DNA of 64,000 nt from Paenibacillus radicibacter (GCF_024721995.1 NZ_JANQBC010000001.1:620001-684000); one strand, 5' to 3'; positions 29,645 to 39,514 are shown, numbered from the stretch's first letter. Numbers and translations are program-made. Notes: a model not told the origin generated them from the sequence alone.

Positions 29645-32600
29645 TTACAGCAATCGGAATACTTCCTCTCGCTTCTTATATAAATCGTCCAAATCCACTT
29701 TAAGCTCAAGTGCGGATACAGACCCTTCGATATGATCTGCAATCGCGTCTAGTTGACGACTCTTCATCGCTGAAAGTACATCTGACAAGTGATTATTATA
29801 AAGCTGCTTAAACTTGTCACTTTGCGCATTCATTACAGCTGTTAAACCATCTAAAATAGGAGTTTCAAGCGCAACTTTTAGTTTATCGCGACCTTCACCT
29901 TCAAAGAAGTATTTGGCATTCTTAAAGAAGCCTTGCAGCATCTTGACATCAACCCCTGCAACTTCAAGTTGAATGGCAATTTGAGGAGTGGTGTACGTTT
30001 GGTTCGGATAGGCTTCATATTCAAACCCTTCGATCAAGTTAGATGCTGAAGTCCCCCAAGCTGCATATTGCTTCCCACCAAGTTCATTAACCTTCTTCTC
30101 TATGCGCAGTGTTGTTGCTAGAACCTCTTGTTCCAGTTGGAACGCTATCATCCGTTTAAAGTCATTCCAGGCCGCTTGGAGCATGTCTTTCTGCGAGTGT
30201 GTCTGATCACGGAACACCGATGGATTAAAGGCTTGCGCAAACAATTCTCCATATCGATAAGTCGTACGCTGCTTCACATAGAACAACAAATCTTCAATCT
30301 CTTGTGAGAGATCCCGACTGTATCCCGTTTCATCACACACTTGTAGCAGTTCATTCGCCTTCAGATTAGAAGCTCGAAGCTGCTCAATTCGCGTTAGACG
30401 CGTGTTTTCGCCTTCTTTGGCACCAGATATCCAACGATCCATCGTGTGTAGGCCACGCTTAAGTTCCGCTTCTGCTGAACTTACTGCAAGCTGTGTCAAC
30501 TCACGGAATGTGAAGGAAGCAAAGTCTTTTTCAAAACTTGTAATACCTGAAGCTGCAACTAAATTCGGATCTTGATTCAGCTTACCTTCAGCTGCCCATT
30601 GACTTGAAATCGGATAAATTCGTGGGAAACGAATGCCATGAGATAGTAAATTCGTCTCCACATGTCGAATAACGCCATCAAGTTCATCTTCTGATGAAGC
30701 GAGATCGGCCGCATTGACGATAAAGAACATTTTATCCAGTTGAAAAGCATCTTTCACCCGTCCAAGTTGAAGCAAGAACTCCTTATCCGCATGTGAAAAT
30801 GCGTGGTTATAGTACGTGACAAACAGAATCGCATCCGCATTCTTAATATAATTAAATGCTACGCCAGTATGTCTCGCATTAATGGAATCCGCTCCAGGAG
30901 TGTCTACAATGACAACACCTTGATCGGTTAGTGGATTGGCATAGAACAATTCAATGCCATCAACGAAACAAGATTTCGCTTCTTCCGCGACATAGGCCGC
31001 GAACTGCTCTTGATTCACGACTAGCTCTTGTCCAAGATGATCCTTCGCATCCACCCATCCCCGCTGTACAGCTGTTAGGAAGGAATAATGCGGCTTGCCT
31101 TTGGCTGTTGCTTTATCCGGAGTTAACGTCGCAATCGCTTGTAAAGCACTGTTCATCTCCTGAGCTTGAAGCCCTAGTACTTGTAGCGAGTACAAGACAT
31201 CACTTTCTAAAGCGTCCAAACTTTTCATTTTCACTCTGGCGGTGCCGTGTGCCCAACCTTCTTGCGGCGGCAAAATTCGATTGATTGCAGCCGTTGTTGG
31301 ATTGGGAGATACAGGAAGAACACGTTCCCCAATGAGAGCATTGGCAAATGATGATTTACCAGCTGAGAATGCACCAAATAACGCAACAGTAAACGTACGA
31401 TCCAATATCCTCGAAGCTTTGTCAGACAAGGAACGCGCAATCGAGCGAAGCGCTGGCACTTCTTCCATGATCTGAGCTGCTTGATGGAACTGCTTCGCAC
31501 GCGTCTCTGCCTCGTTCGTAAGTTCTGTGCCAAATGCAGCAGACGGCGTTATTATGGAGCCTACTGTCTGGCTTTCATTAGACTGTAAAGTACCCGATTG
31601 CGCTGAGCCTTCTCCACCTTGTTCCTCACGGAACGTATGCGCGGCACGCAAAATCACATCCATAGAAGCTTGCTTCAAACCAAGTGTTGGTCCTTGATCG
31701 GATACATCTGGCACATAACGCTTCATATCCGGCAGAGTAGGAACTGTCACTCGCTCTTCATTTACGATGTGTTGTAACTTCACACTAGCTTGTTGTTCAC
31801 TTTGTTCCAGAGAAGATAACTCATGATACGCCATAAGAGACTCATCAAGCTCAGCAATTTGAGCTGTAAGTTCGGGTTCACGGCTAGATGCCGCATGCTC
31901 CATCTCATTAGCCATACGCTCTGCCAGATCACTTCCTAGACGGCGATATTGACTCTTCACTTCACTTGCAACGTCTTTCATGTAATTCAGTGTATATTCA
32001 CCTGTGAAAACAGCTCCTGTCTTCACTTGGTCAGCGAGCCATGATGTTGTAATATCCACGTGAAGCGCTGTAGCCTCACTTAGAAGCGTTTGCTGCTCAA
32101 TACCAGACGTTTCATACGCCTCCCGAAGCATCGTCTGTATATGGCGCTCCAGTTGCGTCGTCACGCCTGCCTTAAACTCCGCATGCAGCTTATCCAGCCG
32201 ACGCTGGATCTCTGCCTCGGTTTGAGCGGCACGTGCGAAGAAGCCTGCCTTAAAGCCGGACTTACGGCTTTGCAGGTACTCATGCGCGGTGTCCCGTGTC
32301 ACCGCGGGAATAATGTTGGCATTGTCAATAATGCCAACAAGGTCCTTGCGCAGCGCGGCGAGCACGCGCTGTGGCTCCTCCTTCGCGGCTGCAGCGCCGC
32401 GAAGAAGCTCCTCCCGGCGCGCGATGAGCTGCGCGCCGTCGTCCCCCAAGGCCTCGCGCAGCTCGGCCTTGCGGGGGGCGTGGACCTGCGCCTGCCAGTC
32501 GTCATGCTCCACCAGGAGCTGACGGGCTGCTTGGTCCACGCTATACGCGCGCAATTCGCCTGCGCGCGCGATTAACTCGGCCAGCAAGTAGCGCAGCTGG

Positions 32601-33382
32601 CCCCACTCATTATGTCGATGGTCACGGACCTTCATCGACACATAGAGCACGCCGCTCGGCTCGATACCCCACGAGCGGAAGGACGCAATAACCCCTTCCT
32701 TGTAAGACTCGAAGGAGAGTTCCGCATCGCGATGCTTGTCAATCATATTTACGATGAGATAGAGCGGCTTGCCGCGCTCTGCCATCTTTTTGGCAAAAGC
32801 TAAATTCATTTCCGATAGGACGTGATTATAGTCCATCACATAGAACACAACATCGGCCAAATACAAAGCAGACTCCGTCGCCATCTGATGGGCATCATCT
32901 GTCGAGTCAATTCCCGGCGTATCCAGAAGTGCAGTATGTTCACCTAACATCGGCAATGGATATGTAATTTCAACACGCTGTACCGCTTTGCCATCAATAC
33001 AGTACTGCTCCAACTCTTCGAGTGGCACTTCTTTACTTGATAACACTTCACCACTATCGGCTTGCTGATAGACGCTCGCAATCGCAGGGCCATTAGCAAT
33101 AGACACAATATTGGCACTAGTTGGAATAGGTGAAGACGGCAACAATACGTGTCCGCATAAGCTGTTAATAATTGTAGACTTCCCTGCTGAGAAGTGACCA
33201 CAGAACGCGATATATGAACGCTGCTTACGCCATTTTTCAAGTAACCCTATAAATTTTATCTGCTGCTGTGTATCACCTTTCAATTCCATCTGTTTAATCA
33301 GCTTTTCTAACTTAACGGACATTGGATCTATATTGGCAGGATTGATTTCCCGACTCTGTAGTTCTAGCTCGGTCTGTGACAT
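29645..33382 (-). CDS. dynA: Bacterial dynamin with two fused GTPase modules
   Basis: A 1245-residue dynamin-like protein made of two complete dynamin modules in tandem, as in B. subtilis DynA (YpbR). Module 1: P-loop GHFSAGKST at 62-70, switch threonine region PIPTSANI, LLDTPGIDS, and NMIDKHRD. Module 2: GAFSAGKSS near 665, PNPTTAAI, IVDTPGADS and NAADLASS. Long alpha-helical stalks follow each. DynA tethers and fuses membranes and protects against membrane-damaging agents. The ATG chosen lies 7 bases from GGGGAG; a GTG and ATG upstream overlap that site. The part encoded by 32290-32610 is much richer in G+C than the rest. Divergent from the PAP2 gene. Confidence 0.93.
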   Translation of the reverse strand: MSQTELELQSREINPANIDPMSVKLEKLIKQMELKGDTQQQIKFIGLLEKWRKQRSYIAFCGHFSAGKSTIINSLCGHVLLPSSPIPTSANIVSIANGPAIASVYQQADSGEVLSSKEVPLEELEQYCIDGKAVQRVEITYPLPMLGEHTALLDTPGIDSTDDAHQMATESALYLADVVFYVMDYNHVLSEMNLAFAKKMAERGKPLYLIVNMIDKHRDAELSFESYKEGVIASFRSWGIEPSGVLYVSMKVRDHRHNEWGQLRYLLAELIARAGELRAYSVDQAARQLLVEHDDWQAQVHAPRKAELREALGDDGAQLIARREELLRGAAAAKEEPQRVLAALRKDLVGIIDNANIIPAVTRDTAHEYLQSRKSGFKAGFFARAAQTEAEIQRRLDKLHAEFKAGVTTQLERHIQTMLREAYETSGIEQQTLLSEATALHVDITTSWLADQVKTGAVFTGEYTLNYMKDVASEVKSQYRRLGSDLAERMANEMEHAASSREPELTAQIAELDESLMAYHELSSLEQSEQQASVKLQHIVNEERVTVPTLPDMKRYVPDVSDQGPTLGLKQASMDVILRAAHTFREEQGGEGSAQSGTLQSNESQTVGSIITPSAAFGTELTNEAETRAKQFHQAAQIMEEVPALRSIARSLSDKASRILDRTFTVALFGAFSAGKSSFANALIGERVLPVSPNPTTAAINRILPPQEGWAHGTARVKMKSLDALESDVLYSLQVLGLQAQEMNSALQAIATLTPDKATAKGKPHYSFLTAVQRGWVDAKDHLGQELVVNQEQFAAYVAEEAKSCFVDGIELFYANPLTDQGVVIVDTPGADSINARHTGVAFNYIKNADAILFVTYYNHAFSHADKEFLLQLGRVKDAFQLDKMFFIVNAADLASSEDELDGVIRHVETNLLSHGIRFPRIYPISSQWAAEGKLNQDPNLVAASGITSFEKDFASFTFRELTQLAVSSAEAELKRGLHTMDRWISGAKEGENTRLTRIEQLRASNLKANELLQVCDETGYSRDLSQEIEDLLFYVKQRTTYRYGELFAQAFNPSVFRDQTHSQKDMLQAAWNDFKRMIAFQLEQEVLATTLRIEKKVNELGGKQYAAWGTSASNLIEGFEYEAYPNQTYTTPQIAIQLEVAGVDVKMLQGFFKNAKYFFEGEGRDKLKVALETPILDGLTAVMNAQSDKFKQLYNNHLSDVLSAMKSRQLDAIADHIEGSVSALELKVDLDDLYKKREEVFRLL

Positions 33383-33549
33383 TTCCATTCTCCCCACTTC
33401 TACATTGTTAGACAGACTACGAATTTCAGTGTAAACGCCGCTACTGCAACTGGCAATACCTAAAACAGCCTCACTTTCTAAAATTGAGTTAATTTTGTTA
33501 TACTAAATGTTGCATGTCTCTATTTCGAGTTTCAATCAGGAGGTTATTC

Positions 33550-34191
33550 GTGAAATCAACTACCCGTAATAAACCCTTACTTGCCTTAAGTATCGGACTA
33601 GCTATCTGCTTTGCAATCGTTACTTACTTCGTGATGTCCATGCAAATTACTGGTTTCGATGAAGCCGTTACTTCAACCGTATGGTCATTTCGATCAGAAG
33701 GTGTAACTCCACTGATGAAAGTACTATCTTTCATTGGCAACCCGACAACTGTCGTCGTCATAGCTGCCCTAACAGCTATATTCTTATTTTTTGTGTTAAA
33801 ACATCGAGCAGAGATGATCTTGTTCTTTGCCGTAATGATCTTTGTTCCACTCACGAATACGATACTCAAAAGAATTTTCACCCGAGCACGTCCTGATGTT
33901 GATCGATTGCTCGAAGCATCCGGTCACAGTTTTCCTAGTGGACATTCGATGATTGCGGTTGCCTTCTTTGGCGTTATCACCTTCTTGCTATGGCGCCATA
34001 TCTCAAGCTTCATAGGCCGTATCGTGTTAATTATTTTCAGTACCCTCATGATTCTTGGGATCGGTATCTCTCGCATTTATGTGGGCGTACATTACCCAAG
34101 CGATGTGCTTGGCGGCTTTCTTATTAGCAGTAGCATTCTATTCATATGCATCTGGTTTTGGAGACGCAATAAACACAATCGATCTTATTAA
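33550..34191 (+). CDS. PAP2-family phosphatase (membrane)
   Basis: A 213-residue integral membrane phosphatase with about six helices. The PAP2 signature is complete: KRIFTRARP (C1, about 110-118), PSGHS (C2, about 131-135), and RIYVGVHYPSDVLGG (C3, catalytic His and Asp). Such enzymes dephosphorylate undecaprenyl pyrophosphate, phosphatidic acid or phosphatidylglycerol phosphate on the outer membrane face. The GTG start follows AGGAGG at 6 bases; the frame is open 12 codons upstream from an ATG that lacks a ribosome site. Single gene with a strong terminator. Confidence 0.92.
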   Translation: MKSTTRNKPLLALSIGLAICFAIVTYFVMSMQITGFDEAVTSTVWSFRSEGVTPLMKVLSFIGNPTTVVVIAALTAIFLFFVLKHRAEMILFFAVMIFVPLTNTILKRIFTRARPDVDRLLEASGHSFPSGHSMIAVAFFGVITFLLWRHISSFIGRIVLIIFSTLMILGIGISRIYVGVHYPSDVLGGFLISSSILFICIWFWRRNKHNRSY

Positions 34192-34195
34192 ACAC

Positions 34196-34234
34196 AAAAA
34201 AGACTTGCGAAAACATTTCGCAAGTCTTTTTTGT
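34196..34234. terminator. Bidirectional terminator
   Basis: A perfect 17-bp stem (AAAAAAGACTTGCGAAA / TTTCGCAAGTCTTTTTT) around a short loop, with T-runs on both strands, between the convergent PAP2 gene and the 90-aa gene. Confidence 0.93.
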
Positions 34235-34247
34235 GATCTCTTATGTG

Positions 34248-34520
34248 TTAGACAGTTACAGCATCTGCTTGAGGAAGAATAATCTCAAACACGTTGCCAT
34301 GCTGCAAAATCGTTGCATTACTTTCTTTATGTTTCATAACGACACACTCAAGCTTTGCACGCATGCGCTCGATGTAGTTGTCTGGAACTTCGCCAGCTTC
34401 AGAAACGACGATACCATCAATTTCAACTTCCTCATTATCAGCAAGTTTTGTTGCAAGCACCTGTTCAAAAATATCCGAAAAAGCTTCGAAGTCTGCTGTA
34501 TACACAGAAATGCACTTCAT
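34248..34520 (-). CDS. Conserved-looking hypothetical protein, 90 aa
   Basis: A 90-residue soluble protein starting MKCISVYTADFEAFSDIF. It is acidic and alpha/beta, with ADNEEVEIDGIVVSEAGEVP in the middle and a C-terminal ATILQHGNVFEIIL strand. No known motif, membrane segment or metal site. It lies 25 bases downstream of nth, probably co-transcribed, and upstream of the bidirectional terminator. I do not recognise it; a small regulatory or stress protein is possible. Confidence 0.75.
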   Translation of the reverse strand: MKCISVYTADFEAFSDIFEQVLATKLADNEEVEIDGIVVSEAGEVPDNYIERMRAKLECVVMKHKESNATILQHGNVFEIILPQADAVTV

Positions 34521-34545
34521 ACCATCCCATCCTTTACTTCTATAT

Positions 34546-35214
34546 CTATTGTTTTGTAGTGTTTCTAACGCGAGTTGTTTTCATTCGTTTCTTTCCATCT
34601 GCACACACATCCAGCAGTGGACACACTGCGCATTGCGGATTCTGTGCTTTACAATGATAACGTCCGAAGAAAATTAAACGATGATGCGTTATCGTCCATT
34701 CATCACACGGCACCTTGCGCATCAGTTTTTTTTCCACTTCAAGAACGGAATCATCTGCGGCAGCAAGCCCCAGGCGCTTAGATACACGATCTACATGTGT
34801 ATCAACAGCGATCGCAGGAACACCGAAAGCATTCGACATGACCACATTCGCAGTTTTACGACCAACACCGGGCAATTCCACTAGTTTCTCATACTCACCA
34901 GGGACTTGTCCATCGTATTTTTCCAGTAACAGGTGACACAATTTCTGGATATTGCTCGATTTGTTACGGAATAAACCGATCCGCCTTATATCTTGTTGCA
35001 ACTCCTCAAGGGAAACCGCGATATAATCTTCTGGGCACTTATACTTTTGAAATAAATCTTTGGTTACTTTGTTAACCGTTTCATCCGTACACTGTGCGGA
35101 AAGCAGAACTGCAATCGTCAATTCAAATGGATTCGAATGGATCAACTCGCAATGGGCATCGGGATACATCTCAGCGATCGTGTCCAAGACATGTCTGACT
35201 TTCGTTTTGCTCAT
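34546..35214 (-). CDS. nth: Endonuclease III (DNA glycosylase/AP lyase)
   Basis: A 222-residue HhH-GPD base-excision enzyme that removes oxidised pyrimidines and nicks the abasic site. The helix-hairpin-helix LPGVGRKTANVV carries the catalytic Lys, VDTHVDRVSKRLGL the catalytic Asp, and the C-terminus the 4Fe-4S loop C-x6-C-x2-C-x5-C (CKAQNPQCAVCPLLDVC). The ATG used lies 8 bases from GGGGGA; 11 more codons are open upstream without a ribosome site. Confidence 0.96.
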   Translation of the reverse strand: MSKTKVRHVLDTIAEMYPDAHCELIHSNPFELTIAVLLSAQCTDETVNKVTKDLFQKYKCPEDYIAVSLEELQQDIRRIGLFRNKSSNIQKLCHLLLEKYDGQVPGEYEKLVELPGVGRKTANVVMSNAFGVPAIAVDTHVDRVSKRLGLAAADDSVLEVEKKLMRKVPCDEWTITHHRLIFFGRYHCKAQNPQCAVCPLLDVCADGKKRMKTTRVRNTTKQ

Positions 35215-35332
35215 CGAAACGTTCCCCCAGTTTGAATAACAATCCACTTAACTCAATCATTTTATATGAATCAGTCCAATATCGCAAACGATTCTACATG
35301 AAACACCATACTTTTTAAAAAATAATTTCACA

Positions 35333-37738
35333 TTATTCATAAGAAAGTATATCTCGTACTGCTAGTCTTGAGGCATTCCACGCGGGTCCGAAGCTAGCTA
35401 GAATGGATAAAGTCACCATCATGACGAATGTGATGACCACTCCGCTTATTGGATAAACGTAATCAAGTGGAGATTTAAATAGGGATAGACCGATCGCTTT
35501 ACACAATTCCTGACTAATTGGGATTGCGAGTAAACAGCCGATTACCCAACTTATAACTCCAATTATGAGCCCTTCTGCAACAATAATCCACCACAGACGG
35601 TAATCAGACGCCCCGATACTTCGCATAATACCGATTTCTCTTGTAAGATCCATCACATTCAGACTCATCGTTCCCATCAAACCAAGTCCTGCGACAGTCA
35701 TGAGTAAGACGACGAGTACAGTAAGGAGATTGATTAGAAGCGACATCTTAGAGCTAATAATATCATGTAGATCCGTCGTTAATTGACTTGTGTTAACTAA
35801 GAATCCTTGACCTCGATATTGCTCACTTAATGCAGCGGCGGCCTTCGCTTGTGCATCTCGATCGTGAGCTCCTGTCACAATTTGGATCATGTCCACTTGT
35901 CCACTTGCTCCTGTCACATCGACAAGCGCATCATAGTTCACATAAGAACGAATTGAACCCGCTACCTTTCGAGCAATACCTACGATATGCCATGTTGATT
36001 CTTTTCCGCCAATTTTAAGCGTTATCTCTTGACCCACATCAAGATCAGGTTCTCCGACTAGAACATAAGATTCAATTACAATTCCATTACGATCATCAGG
36101 CGCAAGCCATCGACCTTTTGTAATTTCTGGCCGAATCATTTGGCTGCCAGCAGGTGGCGCAACCAGTGTAAAGTCATCGCTTTCCACCCCGTCCGCGCGG
36201 ACTCTATTCACCGTGCGCGATCCCCAAGATTCGAATTTGGTTACACCACTAACTTGACTCGTCACTCGCTCAATATCTGATGCAGGATATGACGTTGCGA
36301 ACTCATAGCTAATGTCATAATTTGAATACGCAATGGAATTGTCTGTCGTTCTTTGTGTGGATGCATATGCACTGAGAACGGATAAAGTCATCGCACAACC
36401 TAAACTTAATATAATCAAGGTCATGACAAGTCTGCCTTTACGCCGAACTGTGTTGCGCAGAGATAGCAGCATCGGACGTGAAATACCTTTGATCCGCTCT
36501 ATCAGTCGATCTATGCGGGAATGACCATAATCTCCACCCGCTGATCGACCATTGATTAAATCTAATAGGGTTACCCGCGTACTGAGCATAATGGGATACA
36601 GTCCCGCTAACAGAGGAATCACAAGACTTACAGCAATTTGAATAAGCAGAATCTGTGGTGAGATTCCAAATGCTGAAGTATCAAAGTTGAGCACATTCAC
36701 ACTTAAGCCTGCCATCAGTCTACCGCCCCATAACCCAATCGGCACACCAATACATAGAGCTATCAATCCATAGAGCAGTACAACACTTATATACATTCGA
36801 ATGAGCATATTAGGTGTAGCACCAATAACCTGCATCACACCCATCTGCTTCATCTGTCCGGTTAATAATGCAAATATCGTATTAATAACGATAATTGATC
36901 CTAGAATTAAGATTAATAATCCAAGTTGCTCGAAAATGACCGCTTGCGATTGCAAAATATTAGATGCCCAGTGCTTGTTCTGCTCCGGTATCCACGTTGA
37001 ATAGACATGTCCACCTTGGGCATACACCTCATCTCTAACATTTGCCGCTAATTTTTTGATGTCATCCTCTTGGCTTACTTGTTTATTTACTTGTACAGAG
37101 ATGGTATTAGCAAGCTTTGGCAATTGCAAAGAAACAAGCGTCTCATAATTGATATACCCAAAGTTTACACCATCAATCGAAGCTGTCACCTTCCCTGGAT
37201 CGTATACCGTACCAACAAGCTTCAATTTCACTCTTAAACCTGTCGGCATTTCAATCCAAACCTCATCCACTACCTGTACATTTAGATAAGGAAGTGCCGT
37301 ACGCTCGAGTACAATTTCATCTTTTTGCGGCTGAATCACGCCTTGATCAGGATAAAATGTATCCATCTTAACAGCGTTGTAATCTGCAATCGCAGTCATT
37401 CTTAAATCACGCCAATCTTCCACAGTCGGCTGCCCACTTGCATCTTCATTCACATTAATACGGGCGGAATATATCGCTCTTTCTTCCAATTCACCTATGT
37501 CTGGCATCTGCTTAATGGAATCCAACAATTTAGACTCATAAGGCTTTGTAAATAATGTAAAGTTTGAGGCATGTGCGGATTTATAGCTTGCATCCATCCC
37601 TTGCTCCAGTAGTGACTTCGCCTGTCCAAGTATACCCACACTCATCACACCCAGTGTTATAGACAGAACGACTAATGCCGTCTTTGCTTTATAGCTCCAT
37701 AAATCTTGCCATACCTTTTTCCAACGTGGTTTAAGCAC
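35333..37738 (-). CDS. FtsX/MacB-like ABC transporter permease
   Basis: An 801-residue permease with two FtsX-type modules. An N-terminal helix (TALVVLSITLGVMSVGILG, about 20-38), a large extracytoplasmic domain, three helices near 270-390, then a second helix plus extracytoplasmic domain, and three C-terminal helices ending in LGLMGTMSLNVMDLTREIGIMRSIGAS and LSILASFGPAWNASRLAVRDILSYE, the classic FtsX tail. Paired with the ATPase gene 3 bases upstream. GTG start with GGAGGGG at about 9 bases. Such pairs export or extract lipoproteins, peptides or lipids; substrate unknown. Confidence 0.9.
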   Translation of the reverse strand: MLKPRWKKVWQDLWSYKAKTALVVLSITLGVMSVGILGQAKSLLEQGMDASYKSAHASNFTLFTKPYESKLLDSIKQMPDIGELEERAIYSARINVNEDASGQPTVEDWRDLRMTAIADYNAVKMDTFYPDQGVIQPQKDEIVLERTALPYLNVQVVDEVWIEMPTGLRVKLKLVGTVYDPGKVTASIDGVNFGYINYETLVSLQLPKLANTISVQVNKQVSQEDDIKKLAANVRDEVYAQGGHVYSTWIPEQNKHWASNILQSQAVIFEQLGLLILILGSIIVINTIFALLTGQMKQMGVMQVIGATPNMLIRMYISVVLLYGLIALCIGVPIGLWGGRLMAGLSVNVLNFDTSAFGISPQILLIQIAVSLVIPLLAGLYPIMLSTRVTLLDLINGRSAGGDYGHSRIDRLIERIKGISRPMLLSLRNTVRRKGRLVMTLIILSLGCAMTLSVLSAYASTQRTTDNSIAYSNYDISYEFATSYPASDIERVTSQVSGVTKFESWGSRTVNRVRADGVESDDFTLVAPPAGSQMIRPEITKGRWLAPDDRNGIVIESYVLVGEPDLDVGQEITLKIGGKESTWHIVGIARKVAGSIRSYVNYDALVDVTGASGQVDMIQIVTGAHDRDAQAKAAAALSEQYRGQGFLVNTSQLTTDLHDIISSKMSLLINLLTVLVVLLMTVAGLGLMGTMSLNVMDLTREIGIMRSIGASDYRLWWIIVAEGLIIGVISWVIGCLLAIPISQELCKAIGLSLFKSPLDYVYPISGVVITFVMMVTLSILASFGPAWNASRLAVRDILSYE

Positions 37739-37741
37739 CTT

Positions 37742-38827
37742 TTATTGCCCCTCCTCTACTCGAAAGAGTTCAGTTAATCGTTGATGGGTTATTCGCTCAA
37801 TTTCATCACGTGTTAGTTCAGAACTATTGATTAATTCTTGGAAAAGAGTCCGATCGAGCTTTCTTAGCATTACCTGTTGATCACCTGCTGCTCGAACAGT
37901 TGCTGTTCGAGTACCACCTTGAATCAATGCAATCTCTCCGAAATATTGCCCTTTGCCCAGTCGATTGACTAGAATCTGTTGTCCTCCAGGATGATTTAAA
38001 TACACTTCAACCTCACCTTGCGTAATGATATACGCACTATCCGCCACATCACCCTCTCGAATAATAACCGTACCTGGCTCATAATCGATTGTCTGTAATT
38101 GCGGGATCAAATGGGTTAATTGGTCTACATTTAAATTCGGCAAAGCTTGCATGACATACTCATTTACAATTTGTCCGTCTACCATCACAACGGATCGCTT
38201 GACCCGACTCGCTAGATCGTTATCATGTGTAACCATGACAATAGTTTTCCCTTGCTCCACAAGATGTTCAAACAATTGGAATACCGATTCTGCTGTCTTT
38301 GAATCCAAGCTACCTGTCGGCTCATCTGCAATTAGGATCGATGGGTTATTAGCAAGTGCTCGCGCAATTGCTACACGCTGCTGCTGACCGCCTGACACAG
38401 CCGAAGGCAGCTTGTTCATGTGATTTAGCATCCCAACTTGGTCGAGTAACTCCATTGCTTTACGCTTGCGTTCACGAACGCCGTATACCCCACAGAAATC
38501 CATTGGCAGCATGACATTCTCTAATAAAGAAAGTGTCGGTAGCAATTGAAAGAATTGAAAGATGATACCCAAGTGACGACCACGCCATTGTGATAAGTGC
38601 CTTTTCTTAATCTGAGATAAATCTGTGCCTGCAATTTGAATCTTACCCGAGGTAGGTACATCTATACCTGTCATCATATTAATAAGTGTTGATTTCCCAC
38701 TGCCTGACTTACCGATTACTGTAACGAATTCACCTTCATGGATATGTAGATCGATTCCTTTTAACGCTGTATATGTCGTTCCACCAATATGAAAGGTTTT
38801 GATGATTTCATTCATCTTGATTGCCAT
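37742..38827 (-). CDS. ABC ATPase (MacB/LolD type) fused to a cyclic-nucleotide-binding domain
   Basis: A 361-residue protein with an unusual fusion. Residues 1 to about 225 are a LolD/MacB-type ATPase: Walker A GKSGSGKST (39-47), Q-loop QFFQLLPTLSLLENV, signature AVSGGQQQRVAIARAL, Walker B ILIADEPTGSLD, H-loop VTHD. Residues about 235-345 form a cNMP-binding fold: YEPGTVIIREGDVADSAYIITQGEVEVYL, then the phosphate-binding cassette FGEIALIQGGTRTATV with the key Glu and Arg. The domain suggests transport gated by a cyclic nucleotide or similar ligand (inference). Operon with the FtsX-like permease. Confidence 0.93.
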   Translation of the reverse strand: MAIKMNEIIKTFHIGGTTYTALKGIDLHIHEGEFVTVIGKSGSGKSTLINMMTGIDVPTSGKIQIAGTDLSQIKKRHLSQWRGRHLGIIFQFFQLLPTLSLLENVMLPMDFCGVYGVRERKRKAMELLDQVGMLNHMNKLPSAVSGGQQQRVAIARALANNPSILIADEPTGSLDSKTAESVFQLFEHLVEQGKTIVMVTHDNDLASRVKRSVVMVDGQIVNEYVMQALPNLNVDQLTHLIPQLQTIDYEPGTVIIREGDVADSAYIITQGEVEVYLNHPGGQQILVNRLGKGQYFGEIALIQGGTRTATVRAAGDQQVMLRKLDRTLFQELINSSELTRDEIERITHQRLTELFRVEEGQ

Positions 38828-38881
38828 TTTGCGCCACCCTCACATTCTTTTGCAATATTCAAACAATTCATTCTAACATAA

Positions 38882-38928
38882 ATCAAGCCCCTCAATGATG
38901 AATATGCATCCACATTGAGAGGCTTGAT
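38882..38928 (-). terminator. Terminator-like hairpin after the GerM-like gene
   Basis: Stem ATCAAGCC-c-CTCAATG paired with CATTGAG-a-GGCTTGAT (15 pairs, one mismatch) starting one base past the stop codon. The following T-tract is short on the minus strand, so termination strength is uncertain. Confidence 0.65.
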
Positions 38929-38929
38929 A

Positions 38930-39499
38930 TTATTTTGCAGAACGTACAATTGGATAAGGCAAATCCATATGCCCCATTAGTGATTCCACTTGATTTCCAT
39001 CTTTTTTCACATATAAGGCTTTAACCTCTGGGAACTGGAACACCGTTTTCTCTAATGCTTTGATGAAGAAATCTTCACCAGGAGCCCCCATTTGACCGCC
39101 CTGTGACCACGTCAGATCCACATGCAAACCGTCTTTCTCCATCGTCACATGCTTAAATGTTACTTTCTCAAATAGTGAAGTTAACTTCGGATCATCGGAC
39201 TTCTTTAATTTCTCTAATGCTTCATGATACAGATCGCCATCATTCAGATATGTGATGGTTGCAACTTTCTCAACAAGCTCTTCTAAATTATCATCCGAAT
39301 AATACACTTTAACCTGTTTCGTCTTTTTCGGAATTGGAGTCGCTGTAGGTGTTGGAGTCGGTGTTTGTGTCGGCTCAACAGTTGGAACAGGTGTCGATGT
39401 TGATACATTGCCTTGAAGTGCTTGCTTCTGCCCACAGCCTGCGATCATAAGAGCAATCGTCAGAATGAGTGCGAACCCTTTCCAGTTCATCATTTTCAC
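38930..39499 (-). CDS. GerMN-domain lipoprotein
   Basis: A lipoprotein of about 189 residues with signal MMNWKGFALILTIALMIAGC (lipobox IAGC), a Thr/Pro spacer (TPTPTPTATPIP) and a C-terminal GerMN domain beginning KQVKVYYSDDNLEELVEKV and including FEKVTFKHVTMEKDGLHVDLT. GerMN occurs in GerM, a sporulation/germination lipoprotein that helps hold the engulfment complex. The start is uncertain: GTG here or one of two nearby GTG/ATG codons. It follows the amidase gene by about 15 bases, so the two form an operon. Confidence 0.82.
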   Translation of the reverse strand: MKMMNWKGFALILTIALMIAGCGQKQALQGNVSTSTPVPTVEPTQTPTPTPTATPIPKKTKQVKVYYSDDNLEELVEKVATITYLNDGDLYHEALEKLKKSDDPKLTSLFEKVTFKHVTMEKDGLHVDLTWSQGGQMGAPGEDFFIKALEKTVFQFPEVKALYVKKDGNQVESLMGHMDLPYPIVRSAK

Positions 39500-39514
39500 G
39501 ACTTGGTTCACCCC

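Noticed and set aside
32090-32575. 161-codon plus-strand frame inside the dynamin gene
   Set aside because: It lies antisense to a well-supported dynamin frame and owes its length to the GC-rich block; no ribosome site or recognisable domain.
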